DNA of 5,938 bases from positions 1 through 5,938 of the forward strand of contig CALIMU010000033.1 in the NCBI GenBank assembly GCA_938045355.1, written 5' to 3'. Origin of the DNA: an uncultured Clostridium sp. (GTDB taxonomy: Bacteria > Bacillota_A > Clostridia > TANB77 > CAG-508). Every line of letters starts with the position of its first letter. The stretch's first letter is position 1. This document shows positions 1-5,938 of this stretch, in pieces. The position numbers and the translations under genes were made by a program. The notes beneath the pieces were generated by a model. That model did no database searches, had not been told where the DNA came from, and worked only from the letters and a program-made list of their open reading frames with translations.

Positions 1-2
1 AA

Positions 3-1343
3 AATGTAGAAAAAAACAAAACAAATAAAAAAGAAAAAGGAAAAGTACAAGGAAAAGAACTTAAAAAAGTAAAAGATGAAGTAAAAGAAAATATAGAAAA
101 AGAAGAAAAAGCTGCTACAGATAATAATGCTAAAAAAGATGAATTTGAAGTAAAACAAACAATAACTGCAAAAAAACAAAATACAGGATTAAAAATATTA
201 GGAATATTAGTATTATTAGTAATAGTTTGTTTAGCAGGATTATATATAAAATATGTAGTAATAGATAAAAATACAATTGGTGAAGTTACAAGAGCTTTAA
301 TGAATACATTATCACCAAAAGAAAAATTATATGAAGCTTTAGAAAATACATATAAAGAAAAAAATATAGAACAAACATTTAATGTTAAAATAACAGAATT
401 TGATTCAAAAGTATTAGGAAAGAATTTAGTAAATGTTTTTGGACAAAAAGAATTAGAAGAAACAATTAAAGGATTAGAATTAAAGGGAACAGCAAAAAGA
501 GAAAATTCTAAGACAAGCATGAGTGCTAAATTAAACTATAATGAAAAAAGCTTAATAGATGCAGAAATATATCAAGAAATAGGAAAAGAAGGAATAGCAA
601 AATTCTTTGGTGATGAAGATTTAGCTGTTAAATTACCAAAAGGTGTAGAAGTAGATACAAGTAAGGTAGAAGAATATATGAATATTCTTAGAGATCTTAA
701 GAAAACATATGATTCAAAATATTCTGATATAATTAAATATATAGATGAAAATATTATTAAGATTGAAGAAAAAGATGGTAAAATAATAGTTAAAACAAGT
801 TTTGAACAAATAAAATCATCTTTAAAAGGATTATTATTAAAAATAAAAGAAAAACCAGAATTTGTAATAGACACATATAAAGCTTTAGAAAAAGTAGCAA
901 ATAAATTAGAAGAAACAGGTGATTATGCATATTTAGGATTAACAAAAGATGCAATAAAAACATATGTAGAATCTATTAAATCAATACTTCAAACTACAAC
1001 AACAGAAGGAATAAAGAAAGATGTTGATGAATTAGTTGAAGATATTAAAAAATTAGATAATGTAAATTACAATACAAAAGTAGAAATAGAATTTACTTTA
1101 AAAGATAGGAAGATAAGTAAAGTAGAAACAAAAGTAGAAGCTAATAATTTCTTAAAAGTAGAAACAAATTCAGAATTAAAATATGGAAATGCTAAAGTTG
1201 AATCATTAAAATATAATGAAGGAGCAATTTCAGATCAAGAATCAACAATAAAAAATATAACAACTAAAGCAACAATGCAATTATTATCATTACCATTAGC
1301 GCAAAAATTAATGAGAAATGTTCAAAGTGGTTTAGGACAATAA
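3..1343 (+). CDS. Membrane-anchored protein of unknown function, 5' end outside window
   Basis: The frame is open from the left edge, so this is the 3' part of a longer gene with 446 residues visible. The ATG at 300 is internal: the same frame runs unbroken upstream of it and encodes the membrane anchor. Seen in order: a highly charged Lys/Glu-rich segment (residues about 1-59 of the visible part, probably cytoplasmic); one hydrophobic helix (about 63-82, LKILGILVLLVIVCLAGLYI); then about 360 residues with alternating polar/hydrophobic stretches and Lys/Glu-rich helices (starting KEKLYEALENTYKEKNIEQ), probably outside the membrane. There are no Cys pairs, catalytic motifs or repeats that I recognise. 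The topology resembles bitopic Bacillota surface proteins with a charged cytoplasmic head and a large extracytoplasmic domain, but I cannot name the family. It ends with tandem TAA TAA and is followed by a hairpin. It contains no CGG codon and no frame break. Confidence 0.85.
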   Translation, partial: NVEKNKTNKKEKGKVQGKELKKVKDEVKENIEKEEKAATDNNAKKDEFEVKQTITAKKQNTGLKILGILVLLVIVCLAGLYIKYVVIDKNTIGEVTRALMNTLSPKEKLYEALENTYKEKNIEQTFNVKITEFDSKVLGKNLVNVFGQKELEETIKGLELKGTAKRENSKTSMSAKLNYNEKSLIDAEIYQEIGKEGIAKFFGDEDLAVKLPKGVEVDTSKVEEYMNILRDLKKTYDSKYSDIIKYIDENIIKIEEKDGKIIVKTSFEQIKSSLKGLLLKIKEKPEFVIDTYKALEKVANKLEETGDYAYLGLTKDAIKTYVESIKSILQTTTTEGIKKDVDELVEDIKKLDNVNYNTKVEIEFTLKDRKISKVETKVEANNFLKVETNSELKYGNAKVESLKYNEGAISDQESTIKNITTKATMQLLSLPLAQKLMRNVQSGLGQ

Positions 1344-1383
1344 TAATATGTTGATGATAAAGAACAAAGAATAAATAAAATAT

Positions 1384-1421
1384 AAGGGGATATAGTTTTA
1401 ATTTTAAATTATATCTCTTTT
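1384..1421 (+). terminator. Probable rho-independent terminator after the membrane protein gene
   Basis: The left arm at 1384-1394 (AAGGGGATATA) pairs with 1410-1420 (TATATCTCTTT), including two G-U pairs. Four further pairs (1395-1398 with 1406-1409) leave a 7-base loop. The T run is short (1418-1421) and partly inside the stem, so termination may be incomplete, with some read-through into the DUF4298 gene. Confidence 0.5.
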
Positions 1422-1425
1422 AATA

Positions 1426-1431
1426 TATAAT
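1426..1431 (+). promoter_or_regulatory. Possible -10 element for the DUF4298 gene
   Basis: A perfect TATAAT lies 35 bases before the start codon, just after the terminator hairpin. No good -35 is seen at the right spacing (TTTAAA at 1403-1408 is weak), and TATAAT arises easily by chance in DNA this AT-rich. Three tandem TTAAA units follow at 1431-1445. Confidence 0.25.
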
Positions 1432-1465
1432 TAAATTAAATTAAACTATTAGAGGTGGGATAAAT

Positions 1466-1780
1466 ATGGAAAATCAAGATAAAGTAAAAAGAATAAAAGA
1501 GATGGAACAGATATTAGAAGAATCGACAGAGATTTTTTTAAATGTAAATAAATCATTAGATGAATTAGAAAAAAATATGAAAAAATATAATAAACTTGAT
1601 AAATATTATAGTAGTGAAAATTGGTTTATAGATGAAGAATCATATAGAGAAGGAAAACTTCCAAAAGATTTACAATGTGGAGTATTATCTGAAGATTTAG
1701 CATATAATTTGTTTATAGAAAACAATAATATTGCTATAAGGATGTTAGAGATTGCTACAAAAATGTTAAAAAGAGATTAA
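1466..1780 (+). CDS. DUF4298 family protein
   Basis: This 104-residue soluble protein matches the small DUF4298 family by remembered pattern. It has an N-terminal helical, coiled-coil-like part (residues 1-48, rich in Glu/Lys/Leu). Then comes the conserved core: LDKYYSSENW (44-53), a D-E pair, EGKLPKDL (62-69), GVLSEDLAYNL (72-82) and a final helix through IAIRMLEIATKML. The length is normal for the family. No biochemical function is established that I know of. There is no signal peptide or membrane segment, so it is probably cytoplasmic. The start is supported by the strong ribosome binding site AGAGGTGGG at 1451-1459, six bases before the ATG. It lies 122 bases after the membrane protein gene and 98 bases before the OB-fold gene, which has its own promoter, so it may be a single-gene unit. 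Confidence 0.88.
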   Translation: MENQDKVKRIKEMEQILEESTEIFLNVNKSLDELEKNMKKYNKLDKYYSSENWFIDEESYREGKLPKDLQCGVLSEDLAYNLFIENNNIAIRMLEIATKMLKRD

Positions 1781-1803
1781 AATTAGTGATAAAAAATAAT
1801 AAC

Positions 1804-1832
1804 TTTACATAATTACAAAAAGATGCTATAAT
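1804..1832 (+). promoter_or_regulatory. Sigma-A type promoter with extended -10
   Basis: The -35 is TTTACA at 1804-1809, followed by exactly 17 bases, then TATAAT at 1827-1832. It is preceded by TG at 1824-1825, giving an extended -10 (TGCTATAAT). Transcription would start near 1839-1840, about 40 bases before the OB-fold gene. This is the best promoter in the window. Confidence 0.8.
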
Positions 1833-1878
1833 GTTACTATATTGTAATACAAATGTAAAAAAGTGCTAGGAGGGAAAG

Positions 1879-2553
1879 ATGGAAATAGTACCAGATATAC
1901 AATTAAAAGAAGAAAACAATAAGGTAATATTAGTAGGAGAAGTTATAGAAGACTTAAAAATAAGTCATGAAACATTTAACGAAAAATTCTATAGTTTTAA
2001 GATTTCTGTAAAAAGATTAAGTGGTGATACAGATGAATTAGAAATAGTAATCTCTGAAAAAATATTAAATAAAGATATTATAAAAGTAGGAAATACTGTA
2101 GTAGTAGATGGTGAAATAAGATCATATAATTATATAATGGAAAATGAAGAAAGAAGAAAACTAATATTAAGTGTATTTGCTAAAGAAGTAAGAGAAATAA
2201 AAGAAGAAGATTTAACAACAAATGAAGTTACTTTGATAGGATATATTTGTAAAAAACCTATATATAGGAAAACACCATTTGGAAGAGAAATAGCAGATAT
2301 ATTATTAGCAGTAAATAGAATATATGGTAAAAGTGATTATTTGCCATGTATTGCATGGGGAAGAAATGCAAAATTTGCAGAAAACAATTTAAATGTTGGA
2401 GATAAAGCTAAAATAACTGGAAGATTTCAAAGTAGAGAATATATAAAGAAAAATGGAGAAGTTGAAGAAAAGAAAATAGCATATGAGATATCATTATCTG
2501 GAATTGAAAAAATTGAGGAAAACGTAGAAAAAGTAGAAGTTCAAGATCAATAA
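1879..2553 (+). CDS. Single-stranded DNA-binding-like protein with two OB-folds
   Basis: This 224-residue protein appears to consist of two OB-fold units. The second (about 115-212) carries clear SSB-family features: NEVTLIGYICKKPIYR, then GREIADILLAVNRIYG, DYLPCIAWGRNA (153-164), LNVGDKAKITGRFQSREY (171-188) and AYEISLSGIE. The first half (about 14-108) is more diverged but repeats the logic: KVILVGEVIED, FYSFKISVKR, IKVGNTVVVDGEIRSYNY. A typical SSB has one OB-fold and a disordered acidic tail. Here the tail is short (KVEVQDQ) and lacks the usual DDDIPF-like partner-binding tip, so it is probably a paralogue rather than the replicative SSB. Binding to single-stranded DNA is inferred from the fold. 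The start is supported by AGGAGGG at 1868-1874. It has its own promoter and ends at a strong terminator, so it is likely monocistronic. Confidence 0.85.
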   Translation: MEIVPDIQLKEENNKVILVGEVIEDLKISHETFNEKFYSFKISVKRLSGDTDELEIVISEKILNKDIIKVGNTVVVDGEIRSYNYIMENEERRKLILSVFAKEVREIKEEDLTTNEVTLIGYICKKPIYRKTPFGREIADILLAVNRIYGKSDYLPCIAWGRNAKFAENNLNVGDKAKITGRFQSREYIKKNGEVEEKKIAYEISLSGIEKIEENVEKVEVQDQ

Positions 2554-2574
2554 ATAGATGAATAAAAGAAGAAT

Positions 2575-2608
2575 AAAAAAAGATTAGAATTAATTTCTAA
2601 TCTTTTTT
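2575..2608. terminator. Two-way rho-independent terminator between convergent genes
   Basis: A perfect 9-bp stem (AGATTAGAA at 2581-2589 with TTCTAATCT at 2595-2603) has a 5-base loop. It is extended by a run of A on the left and six T at 2603-2608 on the right. The A run gives a T run on the minus strand, so the same hairpin can end both the OB-fold transcript (plus) and the ATPase transcript (minus, stop at 2646). Confidence 0.93.
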
Positions 2609-2645
2609 ATTTTAATATATATTTTAATATAATGTTATTTTATTA

Positions 2646-4961
2646 TTAATTATAACGGATTGGTCCTGAAATATTAGCTTTTTTATTATTATTTTTCTTA
2701 TTTACAGATGTAAATATACCAGTACTAGATTTTAATGTTATATCTTGTTCTAGGTTAGAATCTGCTGTTTCAAAATTATATATTTTAGATTTAAATCCAT
2801 TATAGAATTCATCAGTAATTTCAGAAAGTTTTAATGCTCCAACTTCATAACCACCTTTTTCTTTTCTAAGCCTGTATGCAGGTGCACCTTTTTTACCACC
2901 CATTAATTTACCTGCTTTGATAAGTGGTACATTATCCCATTTACCAGAGTCATCATATGCAAGCATTTTTTTAAGAGATGAGTCATCAGTATTTTGTTTA
3001 ACACCAACCCAGTCTTTTTTAGTTCCGAAATGGTTTGCCCATATTTGCATTTCATCATATGAACTATCACCAAATATGAATTTACTACTAAATGTATTTA
3101 ATAGGTTAATTTGTGTTACATTTTTTGTTAAGTTTTCTAAAGTTTCACCTGTTATTGTAACACCAATATTTTGTTTTGAAAAATCTGATATTTGTTCTAA
3201 TGCTGTTTCTGTCATATATGGTGTAAAATCATCAAAATATAGGAAGTTTGGAGTCCTATTTTTAGCAAGATTATTATCAATTGTAGCTGCAGATGAATAT
3301 AGGTTAAATATTATATTACCTAAAGCCTTATAATTTGAATATGATGAATTGCTAAGTTCACCTTTTCTTAAACAGAATAATAATACCTTACCATTTTTTA
3401 ATGATTCTTCAAAGTTTACATTTTCTAGTCTATTACATAAAAGTCTTCTAATCCCTTGATTTTTAAGAACACTGTCTATAATAGCAAGAGGTGCTTCCAT
3501 TTGTTTTTTCATTGCTCTTTTATTATGACCTTTTTCGAAAAAGTTGTTTTCAAAATATTCTATTAATCCTGGGAATTTATTTTCTGTTTCTAAATGTTTT
3601 CTATATTTTTCAACTAATGCTTCTAATAATTTAAAGTTTGCAAGTAGTTTCATAATATCTTCTATTGTAGGAAGTTGTCCAGTATGTGAATCTGGATATG
3701 TTTCTTTTAAAAGTATTGCTATATTTTGAATTGCGCGTACATTTTCAAAAGTGAATTCTGGTAAATCAACAGTTTTCTTTGTTGAATTTGTAAGTAAATA
3801 TAATATTTCACTAACACTTGATGCAGCCTTATATGGATCACTATTTTCAAAAGGGTTTATACCTGCAGTATCAAGATCAAGTGGGTCAACTAAAGTATAT
3901 TCAACTCCAAAATTTTTACAAACCCTTATAATCTTATCAATACTTTCTCTTTCAGGGGATACATATGTTATACCTAAATTTTTTGCACTTCCATGGCTTG
4001 TAATCTTGGTTACATAGTTATTAAAGATATCTGTATTTCCGAGGAGTAGGTGTAATCATTGAAAGATTAAAATTATTGTTCAAATATTCATTACTATATG
4101 CACCTTCAAGTTTAGCTTTTTTTGAAGTTAAAAGAGAATATGCTAATCCTTTTGTAGCTTCAACAAAAAATCTTTTTTTCTTAATATCTTTTGCAATCAT
4201 AGGTTCTAATACATATTCAGTTTTTCCCATACCTGCATGTCCAACAACTAGTAAATGATTATATCTTGAATTTTCTGCAAGAGTTACTTTTTTACCTGTT
4301 GTATCATCATTTCCGAAATGGCATTTCTAGGCTATATGGACCTGTTTTTTTATCTTTAACATTAAAAGTAATACCTTCTGCATCCATAATTGAATCTAAA
4401 ATTTCATCATTATTTTTAACAAATACTGTAAGCCATACATATGCATAATATGTAATTACAAGTGGAAAATATAATGCAAGTGCTGAAAATGCCTGTCTTA
4501 TAATTCCATAATCTTCTATTATAACCCTTTGGTATTTTGGAGCAGAGAAAAACAATGTCCAACCTATTGAGTTTACTTGTGATACAATACAAGAAAGTGC
4601 TATAAAGATAAAGGCTATAGCATAAATATAGAAAATCTTAAGTTTAATTTCTTTGTATGTAACATATTTAGATTCGATAATTAAGAGATATGCTATAAAT
4701 GGAATAACTATAGCTATAAGCATTTCTACTGTAGACCAATAATGTATTCCGAATACCTGTAAATATCATTAACATAACTTCTACAAATCTATCTACTACA
4801 AGATATAATGTAAGGAGTGAAAAAATTACTCCAAGTAGTGTATTTTTATCTGTTTTCAAAAAATCACATATTTTAGTAAAAAATGAGCTAAAAGCGTCTA
4901 TAAATATACCAAAAATACTTTCAAATATTGATATACCTGCATCCATTAATTTTGTAAGCAT
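2646..4961 (-). CDS. VirD4/TraG-like membrane ATPase, frame interrupted by three +1 shifts at CGG codons
   Basis: Skipping one base at each of three CGG codons (4749-4751, 4313-4315, 4039-4041) gives one continuous 770-residue protein. In order: about four membrane helices (about 42-63, 80-95, 108-128, 157-180); VTLAENSRYNHLLVVGHAGMGKT with the Walker A at 240-247; VEYTLVDPLDL and INPFE, typical of the VirD4/TraG nucleotide-binding domain; a helical insert; LYFDDF with Walker B acidic residues 576-577; and a TraM-recognition-like part (VTITGETLENL, then FSSKFIFGDSSYDEMQIWANHFG). The family couples DNA or protein substrates to type IV secretion channels using ATP, at the inner face of the membrane. 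The start has AGAGGA (plus 4966-4971) four bases upstream. No relaxase or channel gene is visible here. Without the shifts only a 97-residue stub would be made. A pseudogene is the alternative, but there are no in-frame stops or deletions, and all three breaks are of the same kind. Confidence 0.82.
4039..4041 (-). other. In-frame CGG with +1 frame break, ATPase site 3
   Basis: The coding strand reads ACT CCT CGG AAA TAC in the Walker A frame. Skipping one base gives ACT CCT GGA AAT ACA (T P G N T) and joins the frame that stays open to the stop at 2646. Without the skip the protein ends after six residues (RKYRYL). Confidence 0.87.
4313..4315 (-). other. In-frame CGG with +1 frame break, ATPase site 2
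   Basis: The coding strand reads CCA TTT CGG AAA TGA in the frame arriving from site 1. Skipping one base gives CCA TTT GGA AAT GAT (P F G N D) and leads directly to the Walker A region. Without the skip the protein ends after two more residues. Confidence 0.87.
4749..4751 (-). other. In-frame CGG with +1 frame break, ATPase site 1
   Basis: The coding strand reads GGT ATT CGG AAT, zero frame, at residue 71. Skipping one base gives GGT ATT GGA ATA CAT (G I G I H) and continues into the next membrane helix (EMLIAIVIPFIAYLLIIE). The zero frame stops at 4668 after a low-complexity SYSYSIYSISLNYRI tail. Confidence 0.85.
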
Positions 4962-4965
4962 AAAA

Positions 4966-4971
4966 TCCTCT
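4966..4971 (-). promoter_or_regulatory. Ribosome binding site of the ATPase gene
   Basis: AGAGGA on the minus strand lies four bases before the ATG at 4961-4959. It supports this start for the interrupted ATPase gene and shows that its first segment (residues 1-70) is a real gene start. Confidence 0.7.
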
Positions 4972-5105
4972 TTTCTTTCTAATTCTTAACATTTTAAGTT
5001 TACCATAGAAAGGCTATAAGTGCAATAAAATAAGCATTATTACTATAATGTATTTTAATTTTGTAATGATTAAGATATACTAAAATTATTAAAGAATTAT
5101 ATATG

Positions 5106-5111
5106 TATAAT
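5106..5111 (+). promoter_or_regulatory. Possible -10 element for fmt
   Basis: A perfect TATAAT lies 36 bases before the fmt start, in the divergent spacer (4962-5147). No convincing -35 stands at 16-18 bases upstream. The spacer also holds TATAAT-like and TATAGT-like hexamers on the minus strand (plus 5096-5101 and 5042-5047) that could serve the ATPase gene, again without good -35 partners. Confidence 0.35.
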
Positions 5112-5133
5112 ATGATATATAAAAGAGATAGTA

Positions 5134-5140
5134 GAGGGAG
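5134..5140 (+). promoter_or_regulatory. Ribosome binding site deciding the fmt start
   Basis: GAGGGAG lies seven bases before the ATG at 5148. It selects MKIVYMGTPEF as the N-terminus over the in-frame upstream ATGs at 5103 and 5112, which lie outside the conserved family start. Confidence 0.8.
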
Positions 5141-5147
5141 AAGATTT

Positions 5148-5938
5148 ATGAAAATAGTATATATGGGAACACCAGAATTTTCTAAGACATGTTTAAATGA
5201 ATTAATAACAAACAATTTTAATATAAGACTTGCTATAACAAATGAGGATAAAAAGACAGGAAGAGGTATGAAACAGATGAAAACTCCTGTTAAAATCTTA
5301 GCAGAAGAAAATAATATTGAGGTATATCAACCTAAAAGTTTAAGAAATGGAGAAACTATAGAAAAAATTAAAAAAATAAATCCAGATATTATTGTTGTTG
5401 TTGCATATGGAAAAATTTTGCCAAAAGAAGTATTAGAAATACCTAAATATGGTTGTATAAATGTACACCGGTTCACTACTTCCTAAATATAGGGGAGCAT
5501 CTCCAATACAACAATCTGTTTTAAATGGTGACATTAAAACAGGTATTACAACAATGTATATGGAAGAACAAATGGATACAGGAAATATTATACAACAAGA
5601 AGAAATGCTAATAGAAAGAACAGATACATCAAAAACAATGTTTGAAAAACTAGCAATTTTAGGTGCAAAAATATTAGTATCTACATTAAAAAAGATAGAA
5701 GAAAATAATGGTAATATAATTTCAATAAAACAAAATGATGATGATGCAACATATACTTTTATGATTACAAAAGAAATGGCGATTATAGATTTTAATAAAA
5801 GTTTTGAAGAAATATATAATAAGATCAGAGGACTTAATGATTTCTTAGTTGCAAGAATAATAATAAATAATAAGATATATAAGATATGGAAAGCAGAAGA
5901 TAAAATATATACATTAGATGAAATAAAACAAAATTATA
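5148..5938 (+). CDS. fmt: Methionyl-tRNA formyltransferase, 3' end outside window, one +1 shift at a CGG codon
   Basis: The enzyme transfers a formyl group from 10-formyltetrahydrofolate to Met-tRNA(fMet) in the cytoplasm for initiation of translation. Seen: the family N-terminus MKIVYMGTPEFS; NEDKKTGRGMKQMKTPVK; INVHGSLLPKYRGASPIQ with catalytic-site Asn105 and His107; GITTMYMEEQMDTGNI with catalytic Asp143 (N106, H108 and D144 in the E. coli enzyme); and the start of the C-terminal tRNA-binding domain (ATYTFMITKEMAIIDFNKS). 263 residues lie in the window and roughly 50 are missing. Joining needs one skipped base at CGG 5469-5471, directly after His107; otherwise the protein ends as RFTTS at residue 112 and cannot be active. 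Everything after the site matches the family without further damage. It is divergent from the ATPase gene across a 186-base spacer. The usual neighbour def is not seen upstream. Confidence 0.93.
5469..5471 (+). other. In-frame CGG with +1 frame break, fmt site
   Basis: The sequence reads GTA CAC CGG TTC in the zero frame. Skipping one C gives GTA CAC GGT TCA CTA CTT (V H G S L L). The family has a small residue, Gly or Ala, exactly here (VHASLLP or VHGSLLP), so the four bases CGGT most likely give one glycine. Confidence 0.92.

Noticed and set aside
572..874. Minus-strand open frame inside the first gene
   Set aside because: It is antisense to a clear coding frame, Ser/Phe/Ile-rich, and has no ribosome binding site.
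300..1343. ATG at 300 as the start of the first gene
   Set aside because: The frame is open to the left edge and includes a charged segment and a transmembrane helix just upstream. No ribosome binding site precedes 300.
1431..1445. Three tandem TTAAA units
   Set aside because: They are too short and too close to base composition to count as a functional repeat. No CRISPR array, insertion sequence or tRNA gene was seen in the window.
2917..3333. Open frame on the plus strand opposite the ATPase gene
   Set aside because: It is antisense to conserved Walker B and C-terminal motifs, with no ribosome binding site or recognisable protein features. The same holds for plus-strand frames at 3544-3729, 3751-4017, 4076-4258 and 4266-4448.
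2646..4961. ATPase gene as an ordinary pseudogene
   Set aside because: Decay would give mixed indels and stop codons. Here all three breaks are +1 at CGG, and the sequence between them has no stops or missing motifs. It is not fully excluded without reads or proteomics.
5103..5147. Upstream in-frame ATGs as the fmt start
   Set aside because: The extra residues are not part of the family, and a good ribosome binding site precedes the ATG at 5148. The possible -10 TATAAT overlaps the upstream ATG region.
5000..5215. Minus-strand hydrophobic open frame over the fmt start
   Set aside because: It is antisense to the fmt N-terminus and the divergent spacer. The Leu/Ile/Tyr-rich composition is what AT-rich DNA gives by chance.
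4039..5471. CGG reassigned to another amino acid, as reported in some bacterial lineages
   Set aside because: A three-base reassignment keeps the zero frame, which ends 2 to 27 codons after each site, and would leave the downstream family motifs in the wrong frame.
4039..5471. Homopolymer sequencing error as the cause of the four breaks
   Set aside because: The window is full of long A and T runs, yet no break occurs in them; the breaks fall only at CGG. A motif-specific systematic error remains possible and needs read data.
1..5938. UGA read as Trp (mycoplasma-type code)
   Set aside because: All tryptophans in recognised genes are TGG and no gene has an internal in-frame TGA once the CGG shifts are made. 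The window does not support code 4.

Overview
This is a very AT-rich window from a bacterial chromosome. Nearly every third codon position is A or T, arginine is mostly AGA, all five visible stop regions use TAA, and tryptophan is always TGG. The gene content suggests a low-GC Bacillota-like organism: a DUF4298 protein, an SSB-type OB-fold protein, a VirD4/TraG-like ATPase and fmt. The lineage cannot be fixed from the sequence.

Layout, left to right. (1) The 3' part of a gene for a single-pass membrane-anchored protein of unknown function (3-1343), followed by a weak terminator. (2) A small DUF4298 protein (1466-1780). (3) A consensus promoter and a protein with two OB-folds, the second clearly SSB-like (1879-2553). 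(4) A strong two-way hairpin terminator shared with the convergent gene on the minus strand. (5) A 770-residue VirD4/TraG-like membrane ATPase on the minus strand (4961 to 2646), whose reading frame is interrupted three times. (6) The divergent gene fmt (5148 to the window end), interrupted once right after its catalytic His.

The striking point is shared by (5) and (6). All four frame breaks are +1, and each occurs exactly at an in-frame CGG codon followed by A or T (CGGA three times, CGGT once). In each case, skipping one base, most simply the C of CGG, reads the next three bases as glycine (GGA or GGT) and restores a long, family-consistent protein. I found no other in-frame CGG codon in the window, so every CGG codon coincides with a frame break. 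CGC, CGT, AGA and AGG occur in uninterrupted genes and behave as ordinary arginine codons. The simplest biological reading is that CGG is unassigned or starved of tRNA in this organism and is passed by a +1 shift or by four-base decoding (CGGN to Gly). The main competing reading is systematic sequence error or gene decay. Reassigning CGG to another amino acid cannot explain it, because the zero frame meets a stop soon after each site.
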